Assembly (NCBI GenBank): GCA_037039685.1
Contig: JAWNGF010000013.1
Location: 703,001 to 767,000 of the forward strand
Direction of reading: 5' to 3'
DNA: 64,000 nucleotides
From: Ceratobasidium sp. AG-K
Taxonomy: Eukaryota > Basidiomycota > Agaricomycetes > Cantharellales > Ceratobasidiaceae
Shown: piece by piece, positions 49,119-60,566 of the stretch
Layout of the letters: every line of letters starts with the position of its first letter
Position numbering within the stretch: the stretch's first letter is position 1
Made by a program: the position numbers and the translations under genes
Notes under the pieces: generated by a model
Database searches by the model: none
Seen by the model: only the letters and a program-made list of their open reading frames with translations
What the model was told of the DNA's origin: nothing

Positions 49119-50268
49119 TCAACCTGGAGGGAGGAGACTGGCGTCGACTGGGCCACTTGATTCTATGGTGGGCTCCTCGTCTTCGGGGCTGGTATTGATG
49201 GGTGTGCGGGGCATGACCATCGAGCCTGCCAATAACCAATCAAATTTGTCCGCGGCATATTTGCTCAACTTACCTGTCCTCGCACTTTCCAAAATTCCAA
49301 ATGGTTTGACCAAGCTCAAAAACGCGTTGACCCGGGTTGACTTGCCGCTCATCTCGACGATGACGCTATTCTCGCTCACGTCGACGATTTTGGCCCCAAA
49401 CTGATCTGCGAGAGTTCTGATTGCGGCCAAATGCTCAGATTTGCGACGGAGGAGCTCGGACGGGGTCAACACTTTGGGATCCGAGGTCGGTTCAGGATCT
49501 GGGTGTGGGCTGGCAGATGTCTCGAAATTATGGGCAAGGTTGGTCTCGCGTTCAAATGTACGGGCCTTGTGCGTAGGTCCGCCTTGGAGCTGGTCTTCGA
49601 GGTACTCGGGTCCGAGCACGGAAAGCTTGACGAGTGCCAGTTCGCGGTTAATTGTTCGGGTGTTTGTGTAATCCAGGACGGCCCATACGGGGACCTACCG
49701 ATATTCAATTAGTACGAGCGAGTAAATGGAGTGGTGGGGGTGTACCAAGTCCTCTAGCTGTCTTCTGGCTTGTTCGACAACTCCGTCTTGTCCGCTGAGA
49801 ACGATACACATTCGGGATAGATCTCTAATCTCGGTACGGCAGACGACGAGAGAGTCAATGTTAAAACCTCGACCGGCAAGAATCCCAGAGACGCGCGAGA
49901 GTACTCCGGGCTCGTTTTGAACTAGACAGTTCAACGTGTGTCTGTAAATGGAATAGTTGTTAAATTACATGCGTGAGCTTTCTCTGGGGTAGTGTGTACT
50001 TTTTGAAAGGCTCATTGCTTGGCGGGGGTGTATTGTACAGAATGTTTGTGACCGCCTCTTCGGCAGTTCTGGAGCGAGGGATGTTACTCGCTGGGAGAGG
50101 CTGCGGGACATATCTTCTCTGGGAGGATTTATAGTCAAGTGCAGAGGTCGAATCTTCGATTGGTGGTGGGGGCCTTGAGCGATCTTTGAGTCGGAGGGGG
50201 GTTGTAGTGAATGTACGTGCGAGAGATGATATGCGCCCAACGCTCAGGCTAGTTCGAGCTAGTGACAT
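49119..50268 (-). CDS. ILV6: Acetolactate synthase regulatory (small) subunit, mitochondrial
   Basis: Exons 50268-50000, 49941-49746, 49694-49274 and 49225-49119 give 330 residues. The N-terminus (MSLARTSLSVGRISSLARTF, Arg/Ser-rich with no acids) is a mitochondrial presequence. The ACT domain is clear: HTLNCLVQNEPGVLSRVSGI, LAGRGFNIDSLVV and CIVLSGQDGVVEQARRQLEDL. The C-terminal domain has DQFGAKIVDVSENSVIVEMS and FLSLVKPFGILESARTG, ending after MVMPRTPI. It binds and stimulates the catalytic subunit Ilv2 and confers valine feedback inhibition on the first step of branched-chain amino-acid synthesis. The last intron (48 nt) is open and divisible by three, so retention would add 16 residues. 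No defect is seen. Confidence 0.9.
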
Positions 50269-50786
50269 GGTGGGTGGTGAGTCAAAATGAGAGTATTGAC
50301 TCCGAGTCGGGGCTTCGGGATTATCGGTGGGAAGTGCACACGTGATTGCGGGGTAAGGTGGCGGGTGGCTAGAAAAGATGTGGGCCTGGAGTCAATGTAC
50401 TCGGGTAACATGTATCTCTGGGATACAGCTACTAAGATTGTAGGACAATGGTTGTGCCCCAACCTATCTGAACCTTGCTATTCTTATCTGAGCGATTGAT
50501 TCGGTATGCTTGGGTATCACCTGTGTACGGATGGTTCTTATCGTACGATGTTGGTTGCATGGCCTGGAAGAAGCGTGTGGGTAGAAGTGTGAGAGCTCAA
50601 AGCTAGTTTTGAATGCACTCTACCTTGACGTTATTGTTTCTCCGCGTTTCCGGACTGAAAATACTCCTTTATTCTTGTTTATCACGTCATGTGATCTATA
50701 TTAGCCCACGTGATCCATGTTATTGTGCAAGGCAAGCGCGACCATAACTATCAGAGCATCCCCGACCATCCCTACATTGATTCCAC
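50269..50786. other. Bidirectional promoter, ILV6 / MYND gene
   Basis: This interval of 518 bp lies between divergent start codons. CACGTGATC at about 50707-50715 and GTCATGTGATC nearby are E-box-like elements. I saw no TGACTC-type general amino-acid control site. Confidence 0.45.
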
Positions 50787-53447
50787 ATGGCGGACAACAG
50801 CCCAATAGCCAAGGAGATATCTGCCGTCAACAACTGGCTGGCTGCCATTGATGTCATACGCACAAACCTCAAGCTACCTGGTGCGTTTGGCTTGGACGCA
50901 TATCCACCCAGTGCCTGCTGACCTTGATTAGACTTGACTACCAGCTCTGGACTACGTCAAGTCGCTCGATCACCGCACAAGGTGTTTCCTCGGCTTGAGA
51001 AGGCTTACACAGATCACCTTAAAGATCCCCTCGTGCTCGGTGCCCTAGCCCTCATATGGGGTAGGATCTGGACGGAGCGCCGGGCCCGTCAGGCATTATA
51101 CGACACTGGTAAGCTGCTTGTGTCGCGTAATAGCTTTTGCTCACAGTTTGCGTAGGCTTTCTGATCAATATTATCCGTCTTATCACTACAACACCGGACT
51201 GTCGAGTCCCTGCCCTTCAGTCGTTGGTTACGATTGTCCACCACGCGTCTCAGCCCGTATTAACCGACATTGCTCATCGTACTACGCGTACCCTACTGCT
51301 TCTACTTCGCACCGACACCGAGTCTCCCATTATCCAGGAGCTCATCACGATCATCCTCACACATGCGACCGCACCCGGTCCCTCGCTAGATGTTCTCAAA
51401 TCCGATGGGATTGACTATACCTCGCTCATCCAAACGTTGAGTCGTGCAGTTCGTCGTCCCACCGCAACTCGTACAATGCAGACCCACTTTTTGGGATTCT
51501 TGAGGGCGATAGCCTCCCGCTTGCACTTCAACCTCTCCGCCGACTCATCCTCCATTCACTTCCTCGTCGCGCACTTCCCCAGCACCAACTTTGCGATCCG
51601 CGGTGATGCCATACTCGCGCTAAACGATCTTCATTCGTCTGGCGCCGAGCATGAGCGATCCACTTGGGATCCTAACGCTTACTACAGGGCCGCAGTCGCG
51701 GCTCAGACGGAGCTTTCAGACGACATCCTGGAGCGCATGGAGGTCCACATGGGAGGTAACTTGCTTACCAGCGATATCTACGTAAACACGCGTGCAACAG
51801 ACGATTTCCAGGACGCGATGGCCACTGTACTCGAGGACAAGGACATGTACGCGCTCGCCAAGAAACTCTACCCCTTGGTCCTCGCTACCGAATCCAGCAT
51901 ACCCCAGGGAGCCTTCCGTGATAAACACGGCGAGTTGATTCCTATCGAGGAATTAGGCTTGCCGTTCTCCTCTTTTATCGACGCGCTGCCTCACGCCGCC
52001 GACGCAATTCGTATGCGGGGCATTCACGCAGAGCGCCTCGCTGCCGACGTGCTCGAGGTTAAACATGCGCTTCTAACGCGTCAGCACTTGGTGGTACAGC
52101 AAATCTGCGAGGAACGAATCGAGACAGATTCACATGTTGGGTTCTTCTACTATGCTCTGGTTTTATCTGCGAGCTCGTCGGGCGGAGATGGGGAAGGTAG
52201 GCGAATGCCGACGACCGAGAGGTTAAAGCTTGCCAAACGAGGGCTCATGTGCGAGGGTACTACCGCATATATTCGATTGGGGTTGCACAAAGTTGCGGCA
52301 GAATGCGCTTATAAACTCGGGATGGGGCGACTCAAGGTGGCGGCCGGGCCTGCAATGGGACCTATCCGGCCTTCGGACGGCCCAGATAACGATGATAGCG
52401 ATGAAGAGGAAGAACTCTCCCCGCGTAGGATGCTGCAATATTATACCGAGGCTATTGTATTCTTTACTAGCGCGCTCGACGATACGCGGGATTATACCAA
52501 GGCCGCGCCATTGGATTATAGGTTACACAAGAATGTTTTGTTGATGCAGACTATCTTGAGCCTTGTATTGGAGGGTGAAGGCAAACGTGACCTTGAGGTA
52601 TGTTTCTATCGTGATAAGATTAACTATACTGAACTATTTAATTTAGCCTGTCCTTGCCCAGCAAGAAATAGTCGACCAGCTATACACAACGCTCTATAAT
52701 GCGATCCCTAAATCCCAGTCTCGCCTCGCCGTCAACGCCATCATCCCCAATTGGGAGAACGCTCAACGAGAATGGGACGCTCTTCTCCGCAAATTTGACC
52801 GCCGCGCACCAGCCGAGACTCAAGAGCTCACCCACCTGCACGCCATTGAAGGAGAGCTTCAAGGTGAACTCGAGGCTGAAACCGACTTCAAAGATCGCCC
52901 ACCGACCTACATATCTACGCTAGACATCCCGGCCCTCACCCATCCTCGTAGCACGACTCCTGCAGGAATCCCATTACTAGACTCTGACAAGGCTCGGGAC
53001 GAGGCAGATTTACGTCAAGCATATGCAACCTTGGCTGCTTGGATGCAGGGGTCATCTAACAAGAGTCTTAGCTCGTCCATGAGCGGGTTAACGATTCCGG
53101 CGTTTTCGCCTACCAGCCCATCACCCATCACCCCTGGTCCGGAGACTCCTCACACGAGTTTACCCCCTCCTACTGTCTCCCCGTGCATTCTGGACCGACG
53201 ACCATACGTAGACGTGCACGCAATTCCGGTTGTGCAATATAGGTGTTACGCATGTGGGAACCCAAGCGATGGCTCTGACCTCAAGACCTGCAGTGGGTGC
53301 AGGAGGACCAAGTATTGCGACGAAGTTTGGTTAGTCCTTGTCTTTACTTTGGCGGAGGACGAGCACACTAATGAGACTTGCTATTTTAGCCAAAAGAAAC
53401 ATTGGATTAATGGACATGGAGATGAGTGTTTGCCTGACAATCTTTGA
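50787..53447 (+). CDS. MYND zinc-finger protein with large helical N-terminal region
   Basis: Exons 50787-50880, 50932-51108, 51156-52597, 52647-53329 and 53390-53447 give 817 residues. The first 600 residues look alpha-helical and repeat-like (LLLLLRTDTESPIIQELITI, ADVLEVKHALLTRQHLVVQQ), with an acidic loop (DNDDSDEEEEL). A Ser/Pro-rich linker follows. The C-terminus is a MYND finger: CYACGNPSDGSDLKTCSGC, RRTKYCDEVC, then QKKHWINGHGDEC, with all zinc ligands present. MYND fingers bind proline-rich peptides in co-repressors and methyltransferases. No SET domain is visible, so this is a non-SET MYND protein of unknown role. The outer palindrome arm begins at 53352, inside its last intron, and the last exon is duplicated at 61910-61967. 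Confidence 0.82.
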
Positions 53448-54118
53448 GGTTTGGGGCGGAAGTGTTTGCGAAAGCGCAATGGTTTGGAATTGGGTGAAAG
53501 GATCTTGCTGTATCTACTTCTCGTTTAAGGGTTATGGAATCTTTGTTTGAAATAGACCTACGGCGCCACTCTAGACGGATGATAGCTTTGAGTATTAGCG
53601 TACCGAGTCGTCAAAATATCTTCAACGAAACTCTTAAGGCGGGTTACAGGAAATTGGATGTCTGCATAACACACTAGAAGTGTCGCTGGGATCCCTGAGC
53701 TGATATAATCACCAGAGCTTTCCTCCCAGCATTGTTTGAGTGCTGGTCACAAAAGGCGGAAATATGTTTGTCAGCGACATCCCCTCGGAGCTATAACAAT
53801 CCGAGTTGGGCAGTCGTGTTATTGGAGGTTTCGAGTACACAGTGGAAGAATACGACTACGAACGATTTGGAGACGATCGCCCATTTTGCCCTGCGTCTAA
53901 ACGAGAAGCGGAATTCATGGGACGTGAGAACTCAAGGTCTCGACCACAAGCATACCTCGGGCTTGCACGCGGTAAAAATTAAGATTGAAAAATGAACATC
54001 TAGCTAACTCGGAGCAGCAAAGAGCGCATGTATTTTGCATATACACAACTCAGTCACACATATAATATCGAGATCCCCGTAATAGAGCCAGATTATTCCC
54101 ATATGCATAACCGACTGC
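53448..54118. other. Intergenic part of left outer arm
   Basis: It contains MYND-gene 3' flank and the shared 3' flank of secreted copy 3 (ATGTATTTTGCATATACACA near 54025-54044). Open frames here are mirrored in the right arm and have no support as genes. Confidence 0.6.
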
Positions 54119-54790
54119 TCACGGGCAGAACGTGACCTTCAGACCAACGTTCGCCGCAGGGCAGAAGCGGAGCGAGCTGCCGTCGTCGATACCTGCCACC
54201 CAGGCGTCCGAGGGAGGGCAAGAGGCGGAGCGGCTGCGATCATACTTAGCTTCGATTTTCATCGGAATAAGATGCATACATACCAGGTAGCGCCACTGCA
54301 TCCTCCACCGGTCCAGGAGAAGCTCATCCCGACATGGAACCCAGCCACACGCGAAAGGTTGCAGCAATGCCATGCTGCATTTGCGTTGGCAAAGTCGCAC
54401 TCGAGACGAGTGCAGCCGATGCAGTCGTTGCCTTGATTGGCGTTGGTCTGACCGACCATGATGCCAGAGGGCCACTGCCGGAGCGTTGATTAGTCGCGAC
54501 AAAATCAGTAAACAGAAAAGCAGCTCCTACGTTCTCAGCGACACTGCTAGACGAGCTCTGGCCCTTTCCGAGCCATGGACCGGTGTAGGTCACACCGTTG
54601 GCGGTGTTCTTGATGATCGGGCGCACATTTCTATATGACAAATACGGGTAAGTATAAGTTATGAGAACGATGCACAAAGGGGAAACATTTACACGCCACA
54701 GTTGTTGGTGAATGAGACGGCATGGCTAGCAGCAACGCTGGTTACGGCAGCGAGAGCAGCGGTGATGACTACTAGAGGGTTGGCGAACAT
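54119..54790 (-). CDS. Small secreted cysteine-rich protein, copy 3
   Basis: It has four exons, 167 residues and signal peptide MFANPLVVITAALAAVTSVA. The mature protein begins SHAVSFTNNCGVNVRP and carries the family blocks VAENWPSGIMVGQ, CTRLECDFANANAAWHCC, SFSWTGGGC and SLRFCPAANVGLKVTFCP. Exons and introns were identical to copy 4 wherever I compared them, so the two encode the same protein. A TATA-like GTATAAAA (about 54885-54892, minus strand) lies about 95 bp upstream. It is transcribed towards the MYND gene. Confidence 0.85.
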
Positions 54791-56145
54791 GTTTATAATG
54801 AGTTGAAAAGTAGCGGAAAGCTATAGGATAAGAAACTAGTAAGATTACTTGGTTGGATGGTGAATACTGCACTTGGCTCGGCTGTTTTATACTTAACTTG
54901 CTCGCGGCTTGTGCTCAGTCTATATACACATACAGGCCCGATCAGAGTGTCCACGGCGGCCTCGTACGTCTTGGCATCATCTGTCCATCCTCGATGACAA
55001 CCCAGCTACTCACTGAGTGAACAAGCGAGTTGGCCAGTCACTCAAGCGGTAGGTCCGAGGTGAGTTGCCGATGTCCGGGATGGCCGATAGTAGAAGCGAG
55101 CGCTTGCCGGTTCTTAGCCGGTGTAACGCCCTTATTGTATAGTGTGCCGGTGTGAACGAGGAGAGGTGGTTTAGTGGGTTTACGGGATAGAATCTCTCTG
55201 TGCTGGCGTTAGGGCCTGAGAATAGAGCGGCCTTAACTTAGGTAGTTAGTTCACATCGCCCCCAAGTAACCCACCGTTCCCCAGGATTTCCCGTGAACTC
55301 AATAGGCCGAGTGACTACAGATTTGAGGTACAACTATGAAAGGTCTTCCATGCTTGTCTACATGTCTGTGCTACGTTCATTCGCAACGGAGTTACAGCCA
55401 AGAAGGGCTTGGGCACACCCCTGGGAGGATACACCGTTTAGAAATACCATCATTTTCGTGGATTTCAGAAGCGCTGGAGCCAAAAGGATGGGCTCGATTA
55501 AAGAGCCCATGCATGTGAGGCGTCCCTGCAGTCAGACTGAAAACAATGAACATTGATCTTTGGCCTGTCATACCAGTGTGATGTCCGGTGGAGAGCGCGC
55601 AACAAGGGCAATGACACCGTCCGAACTGATGAGGTACCGGGGATATAGGAGTTTTCGGACAGTGTAGGTGGGTACCATACCCCGACAAACTTGAGCAGGC
55701 TAGAAAGTGAGACTGAATTAGTAGCTGAAGTGCAAAAGCTCGACGGATGCCGTTAAGTCAATGCGCTAGCCAGGCCAAAATTACGTATAAACAGCGAAGT
55801 ATACTAATTCAGATATTCCGAAAGCTACCCCGCTTTAATTAGGAATGAGCACAGGGCGCCCGTGGATTGCAGACGCCAATTCAGTTATGGCATGGGATGG
55901 AGCACAGGGGTGGGAACGGGGATGGCACGTGATTTTGTTGGTTGGCAAGCAATGAGGCTGTATGCGTGTATCCAGGGCTGCCAGTCGCGTATATATATGA
56001 GACTTCGATGATATGCCAGTGGTTTCAACTCTTGGCAAGGGCGCCGGTTATGGAGAAATGAGTATGAATTAAGAAGCTTCAATATACAGCATATCGAAGG
56101 TCTACAAATCACTGGGACATTCAAACAGAAACGACTGTATCACGC
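54791..56145. other. Intergenic between secreted copy 3 and pectate lyase A
   Basis: The part up to 55128 is the upstream module of copy 3 inside the outer arm. The block 55129-56032 is spacer found only on the left side, with no supported gene. From 56033 on is the 3' flank of pectate lyase A inside the inner arm. Confidence 0.55.
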
Positions 56146-57230
56146 TTAGAACTTGCAGCTGTAATTGTGAGTGGGGTCAGCAAGTACGACAGGGGTAGGG
56201 AAGGACATGCTTACTTGGCGTTCGAAGTGTTCTTCGTAAGAGTCTTCGGCTCAGCGCCGCTGCTGTTGCCCTCGAATGTATCGCACACCGACGTCAGGCT
56301 AGTGTACGAGTTCGACCCAGTGTCGATCGTCGCCACGTCTCCAAAGTTCGAGTTCACTCCGGCAAGCAGCTTGCCGTTGCGAGCGATCACCTGGCTGATC
56401 TCGACCGTACGTTTTGTCTGGCTGCTGCAGTTTCCGCACGACCGATAGAGCTTGCCAAAGTCCTGGACGCAGTACGAGTCGATCTTCACGTGGCCTGCCA
56501 GTAAAAGATTAGTACGATGCGAGTGTGGGTTTCAGACTAGGACTGACCTCCGCCGTTGTGCTGTACAACTTTGTCACTGGCTCCCTTGGCACCACCACCA
56601 ACGATCGTCGAGGTGCCAGACTTTTGCTTGATCGTGATCGCATCCTCGCATACATCCTCGAACCAGACGTTCTGGATGGTGCAAGGACCGAGGCAGTGGA
56701 TGCCCTCGTTCTGGTCTGCGCCAATCACGACGTTGCTGCAGGGCATATGCGTCAGTCTCGAATTCGAACAAGCATTTAGGTGTGACTCACGAGACGGTAG
56801 CATTGTCTTCGAGAACGAACACTGCGTCCTTAGTTCCGCCTTCCTTCTGGCCGCCGCACTTGACGCCGCGGCTGTAGCGCTTGTTGCCGCCTTCAGATGG
56901 ATGCACATGTCAGTGAGCGGTCTAAGGGGGAATTACAGGCGGTACTTACCGTCAAACGACTTGCCAGCCAGGATAGTGGTAGCCGCAGGAAGCACCTGGT
57001 CGGTTGACGGAGACGGGTTCGGGAACGAGCAGCTGGCTGCACGCTTGACCTGAGTGGGACGAGGGGCAGCGAGAGCGGTGTGAGCGAGGACGCCGACGAG
57101 AGCAGTGAGAGCGGTGAGCGAGAGCTGGACCATGTTCGAATATGTGTATGTAGAGTGTAGTGATGAATGTAAAGTGAGCGATGGAAGTGCTGAAAGCTGA
57201 TGCTGAGACTTGCTCCGAATCGGTTACCTT
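56033..57230 (+). repeat. Inner inverted-repeat arm, left (about 1.2 kb)
   Basis: It pairs with 57886-59091 in reverse complement. It covers pectate lyase A, its promoter up to the TATA element and its 3' flank. Identity is uneven: exon 3 is identical, exon 2 differs at about 15 of 100 bases, and introns and 3' flank are moderately divergent. Confidence 0.85.
56146..57133 (-). CDS. Pectate lyase, polysaccharide lyase family 3, copy A
   Basis: Exons 57133-56950, 56890-56791, 56735-56548, 56494-56215 and 56158-56146 give 254 residues. The signal peptide ([22 protein letters not shown]) is followed by a short basic propeptide-like stretch (RPTQVKRA), then the PL3 beta-helix. The helix starts [20 protein letters not shown] and continues with [53 protein letters not shown] and [10 protein letters not shown], ending NCKF. 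Conserved PL3 acidic residues (WFEDVCEDA) and the later Lys/Arg positions are present, and length is normal. It cleaves de-esterified pectin by beta-elimination with Ca2+ outside the cell, supporting plant cell-wall breakdown. Start and stop are intact. It is divergent from copy B. Confidence 0.92.
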
Positions 57231-57982
57231 TTATATTCCTTGACCATGGGGGAGGACGCCGTGCTGTTAGAGTCCAAGCTCAGCCTCCGAGGCCAATCTT
57301 TCCCTTGACTGTCCGTTCTAGAATCGAGTCATCCAGTATCCATGAGCACATGCTTGTGCACAACGTCGGGTAGGACTTGTATTCGTCGTTGTATTTCATT
57401 TTCACAGGTTTATTCCGCCAAGCCAGCTTTGACGTGTCGACAATGAAATTAGTCGCCGCCAGTACTGGATACCCATGCCTAATCCCGAACTGGCAATTTG
57501 GTTGTCCACGGCCGACTGCTCCGGCACGTGGTTGTCGACTAGTTGGGCGAGTTGCGAATTGTGCCAATTAATCGACCGTTGGTATAACTCTACCTCATAG
57601 GGCTGGTTGGCGTTGAAACCTCCAGCTACCCGCAGGAAGGTATTGCGCTACCATAATAGCAACCATTGAGTTCGGCACCGCCCTCAGCGATCACATGGTC
57701 TGGGGATTGGAATCGGGCGACACGTCAATCGTTCAGCCTGGGGGCGGACGGGCCGAGATGAAATCCAAGTAGGATACGAAGTATGCTGGATGTAACGATG
57801 TAGAGCAAGCCAAGAGATTTTGTTGTGTACAGGCTAGTTTCGCCGAATGAAGTGGTTGTACTAGCATAATGAACCAAGTGTATAAAAGGCGGCCGATTCG
57901 GAGCAAGTGTCAGCATCAGCTTTCAGCACTTCCATCGCTCACTTTACATTCATCACTACGCTCTACATACACATATTCGAAC
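57134..57982. other. Divergent promoter region of the two pectate lyases
   Basis: The 97 bp next to each start codon are nearly identical (CATCAGCTTTCAGCACTTCC and ACATACACATATTCGAACAT are shared), each with a TATA element (about 57228 on the minus strand, 57881 on the plus strand). The central 650 bp (57231-57880) is unique spacer with no gene. Confidence 0.65.
57881..57887 (+). promoter_or_regulatory. TATA box of pectate lyase B
   Basis: TATAAAA about 100 bp before the start codon is mirrored by ATATAAAA upstream of copy A. Confidence 0.6.
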
Positions 57983-59091
57983 ATGGTCCAGCTCTCGCTC
58001 ACCGCTATCACTGCTCTCGTCGGCGTCCTCGCTCACACCGCTCTCGCTACCCCTCGTCCCACTCAGGTCAAGCGTGCAGCCAGCTGCTCGTTCCCGAACC
58101 CTTCTCCGTCAACCGACCAGGTGCTTCCTGCGGCTACCACTATCCTGGCTGGCAAGTCGTTCGACGGTAAGTACCGCCTGTATTTCCTCCTCAGACCGCT
58201 CACTGACATGTGCATTCATCTTCAGGTGGCAACAAGCGCTACAGCCGCGGTGTCAAGTGTGGCGGTCAGAAGGAAGGCGGCACCAAGGACGCGGTATTTA
58301 TCCTTGAGGAAAACGCTACCGTCTCGTAAGTGACGCTGACGGACTCTATGACGCCCAGGACTGACGCATATACCCTGCAGCAACGTCGTGATTGGCGCAG
58401 ACCAGAACGAGGGCATCCACTGCCTCGGTCCTTGCACCATCCAGAACGTCTGGTTCGAGGATGTATGCGAGGATGCGATCACGATCAAGCAAAAGTCTGG
58501 CACCTCGACGATCGTTGGTGGTGGTGCCAAGGGAGCCAGTGACAAAGTTGTACAGCACAACGGCGGAGGTCAGTCCTAGTCTGAAACTCATACTCGCATC
58601 ATACTCACCTGAACTTTAGGCCACGTAAAGATTGACTCGTACTGCGTCCAGGACTTTGGCAAGCTCTATCGGTCGTGCGGAAACTGCAGCAGCCAGACAA
58701 AACGTACGGTCGAGATCAGCCAGGTGATCGCTCGCAACGGCAAGCTGCTTGCCGGAGTGAACTCGAACTTTGGAGACGTGGCGACGATCAACACTGGGTC
58801 GAACTCGTACACTAGCCTGACGTCGGTGTGCGATACATTCGAGGGCAACAGCAGCGGCGCTGAGCCGAAGACTCTTACGAAGAACACATCCAACGCCAAG
58901 TGAGCATATCCTTCTGTGCCCCTGCCATGTTCGCTTATGTTTTCCTTTCAATCGCAGCTGCAAGTTCTAAGTGTGATATAACCACTTATGTTTGAATCTA
59001 CAAGCAATTTGTAGACCTTCGATATGCTGTATATTGAAGCCTCTTAATTCACACTAGTATATTCGTCTCTCCATGACTGGCGCCCTTGCCA
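57886..59091 (-). repeat. Inner inverted-repeat arm, right (about 1.2 kb)
   Basis: This is the partner of 56033-57230. It carries pectate lyase B. The shared sequence extends on the 3' side through GATATGCTGTATATTGAAGC and ends around GGCGCCCTTGCCA. Confidence 0.85.
57983..58970 (+). CDS. Pectate lyase, polysaccharide lyase family 3, copy B
   Basis: Exons 57983-58166, 58226-58325, 58381-58568, 58620-58899 and 58958-58970 have exactly the lengths of copy A and give 254 residues. Signal peptide and catalytic region are intact. Differences from copy A are few and conservative (IEEN-type changes in [10 protein letters not shown] for [10 protein letters not shown]; one Asp-to-Asn change in exon 4, ATINTGSN for ATIDTGSN; Ala-to-Thr after the signal peptide). 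The activity should be that of a secreted Ca2+-dependent pectate lyase. It is divergently transcribed from copy A across an 849 bp spacer. Confidence 0.92.
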
Positions 59092-60566
59092 GCGTCGAAA
59101 ACACCAGCACCTCGTTGACGTCTCATATATCAGAAACGTGGCCCGGGCCCCCGGATATACGTCTGTACGCTTATAATATTGCACAGCAAGCGATAAAAAA
59201 AACCGCGGCGGAAAGGTTGAATGCGCCTCATTGGGCAGCCACAGCTACAGTCACGCGGTATCACTTTTTTTTCGAATAAATTTACGTTAATTTTTCGAAC
59301 TCACGTGGTATCACTTAACCTATTACTCATTATATTATTGAATACGTATTGACGAACTACATGCGCACGTGGCCAAACGCTCGGTCACAAGGAAAAAAGA
59401 ATTTAGGCACCGTAGGAACAGACCGGACCACCCGGGGGTTTCACAGGGGGGGGGGGGGGGGGAATGGACTAGAGGGTGCCTCACATGGCATCACTGTATC
59501 CACCTCTGCGTGCCTTGCCGTGTCGTGGTCATCTTTTAGCGTTCATAGGGGTCCTGTGTCCGGTTCTGGGGCGGGCGGCATAGTGGTTTCATGAGCCAAA
59601 AAATCGTATTCGGTTGTTTTTTCCTCTAACCCCGCCCTGCCCACTCTATACTCTCTACGGTCCCAGCGAGTTCTTGCACTTCGAACCCCAGTTTAGACTC
59701 ACTCAATTGCTGTCTAGTGTACTCCGAGACATTCAGATTCCTATTCGTGACCTAGCATACCGCATTTATGTAATATATTCGATTGATGGCATTACTCTGA
59801 TTGAGCGTTGTCCAGCGGAGGCCACACACCAATATTTCTTGCATCTATTCAGACGGCAGAGACGCTTCATATACACGGGTACTTCAACCAAATCCATGGG
59901 ATATATGGCATTTCTTACAAACCTATCCTTCGAGGAACGCACCCAAGTTGTTCGTAATCATAACTTTGTTGTGGGTGGATGTAGCATACATATACACAAG
60001 AGTCAGACAAGGGGTCTACACATGTATTCATCAGTTCCAATTTCCTGGTGTATTGGATTCAAGAAAAATCCTGGTCGAAGGGAGGCCGTCAGCAGCAGGG
60101 CATCATGAAATAACTATCCTACTTGGGGTCTTTCAGTTCTCCAACCTTATCACCAGCAGATACAAATATATGTCGTAAATTCAGCCAGCCATCTCTCCTC
60201 AGCTACGACAGTGCGCTATTCAAAGGTACGTTACACCGGCTAAGAACCGGCAAGCGCTCGCTTCTACTATCGGCCATCCCGGACATCGGCAACTCACCTC
60301 GGACCTACCGCTTGAGTGACTGGCCAACTCGCTTGTTCACTCAGTGAGTAGCTGGGTTGTCATCGAGGATGGACAGATGATGCCAAGACGTACGAGGCCG
60401 CCGTGGACACTCTGATCGGGCCTGTATGTGCATATAGACTGAGCACAAGCCGCGAGCAAGTTAAGTATAAAACAGCCGAGCCAAGTGCAGTATTCACCAT
60501 CCAACCAAGTAATCTTACTAGTTTCTTATCCTATAGCTTTCCGCTACTTTTCAACTCATTATAAAC
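58971..60566. other. Intergenic between pectate lyase B and secreted copy 4
   Basis: It contains the 3' flank of copy B (to 59091), a G run at 59446-59462, and unique spacer to 60228 whose 164-codon frame (59614-60108) has no protein-like pattern. The upstream module of secreted copy 4 follows (60229-60566) with TATAAAA at 60466-60472. Confidence 0.55.
59446..59462 (+). repeat. G homopolymer of 17 bases
   Basis: An uninterrupted G run in the spacer between the two arms on the right side; it could form a G-quadruplex. The true length is uncertain. Confidence 0.9.

Larger units (their letters stand above)
53352..55128 (+). repeat. Outer inverted-repeat arm, left (1,777 bp)
   Basis: The arm pairs base for base in length with 60229-62005 in reverse complement. 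It contains the tail of the last intron, the last exon and 3' flank of the MYND gene, then secreted-protein copy 3 with its promoter module. Identity is complete wherever I compared across the secreted gene and its introns. About ten single-base differences cluster between about 53690 and 54000. Confidence 0.92.

Noticed and set aside
59614..60108. A 164-codon frame in the palindrome spacer
   Set aside because: Composition is random-like, there is no homologue in the left spacer, and no motif or splice signals support it.
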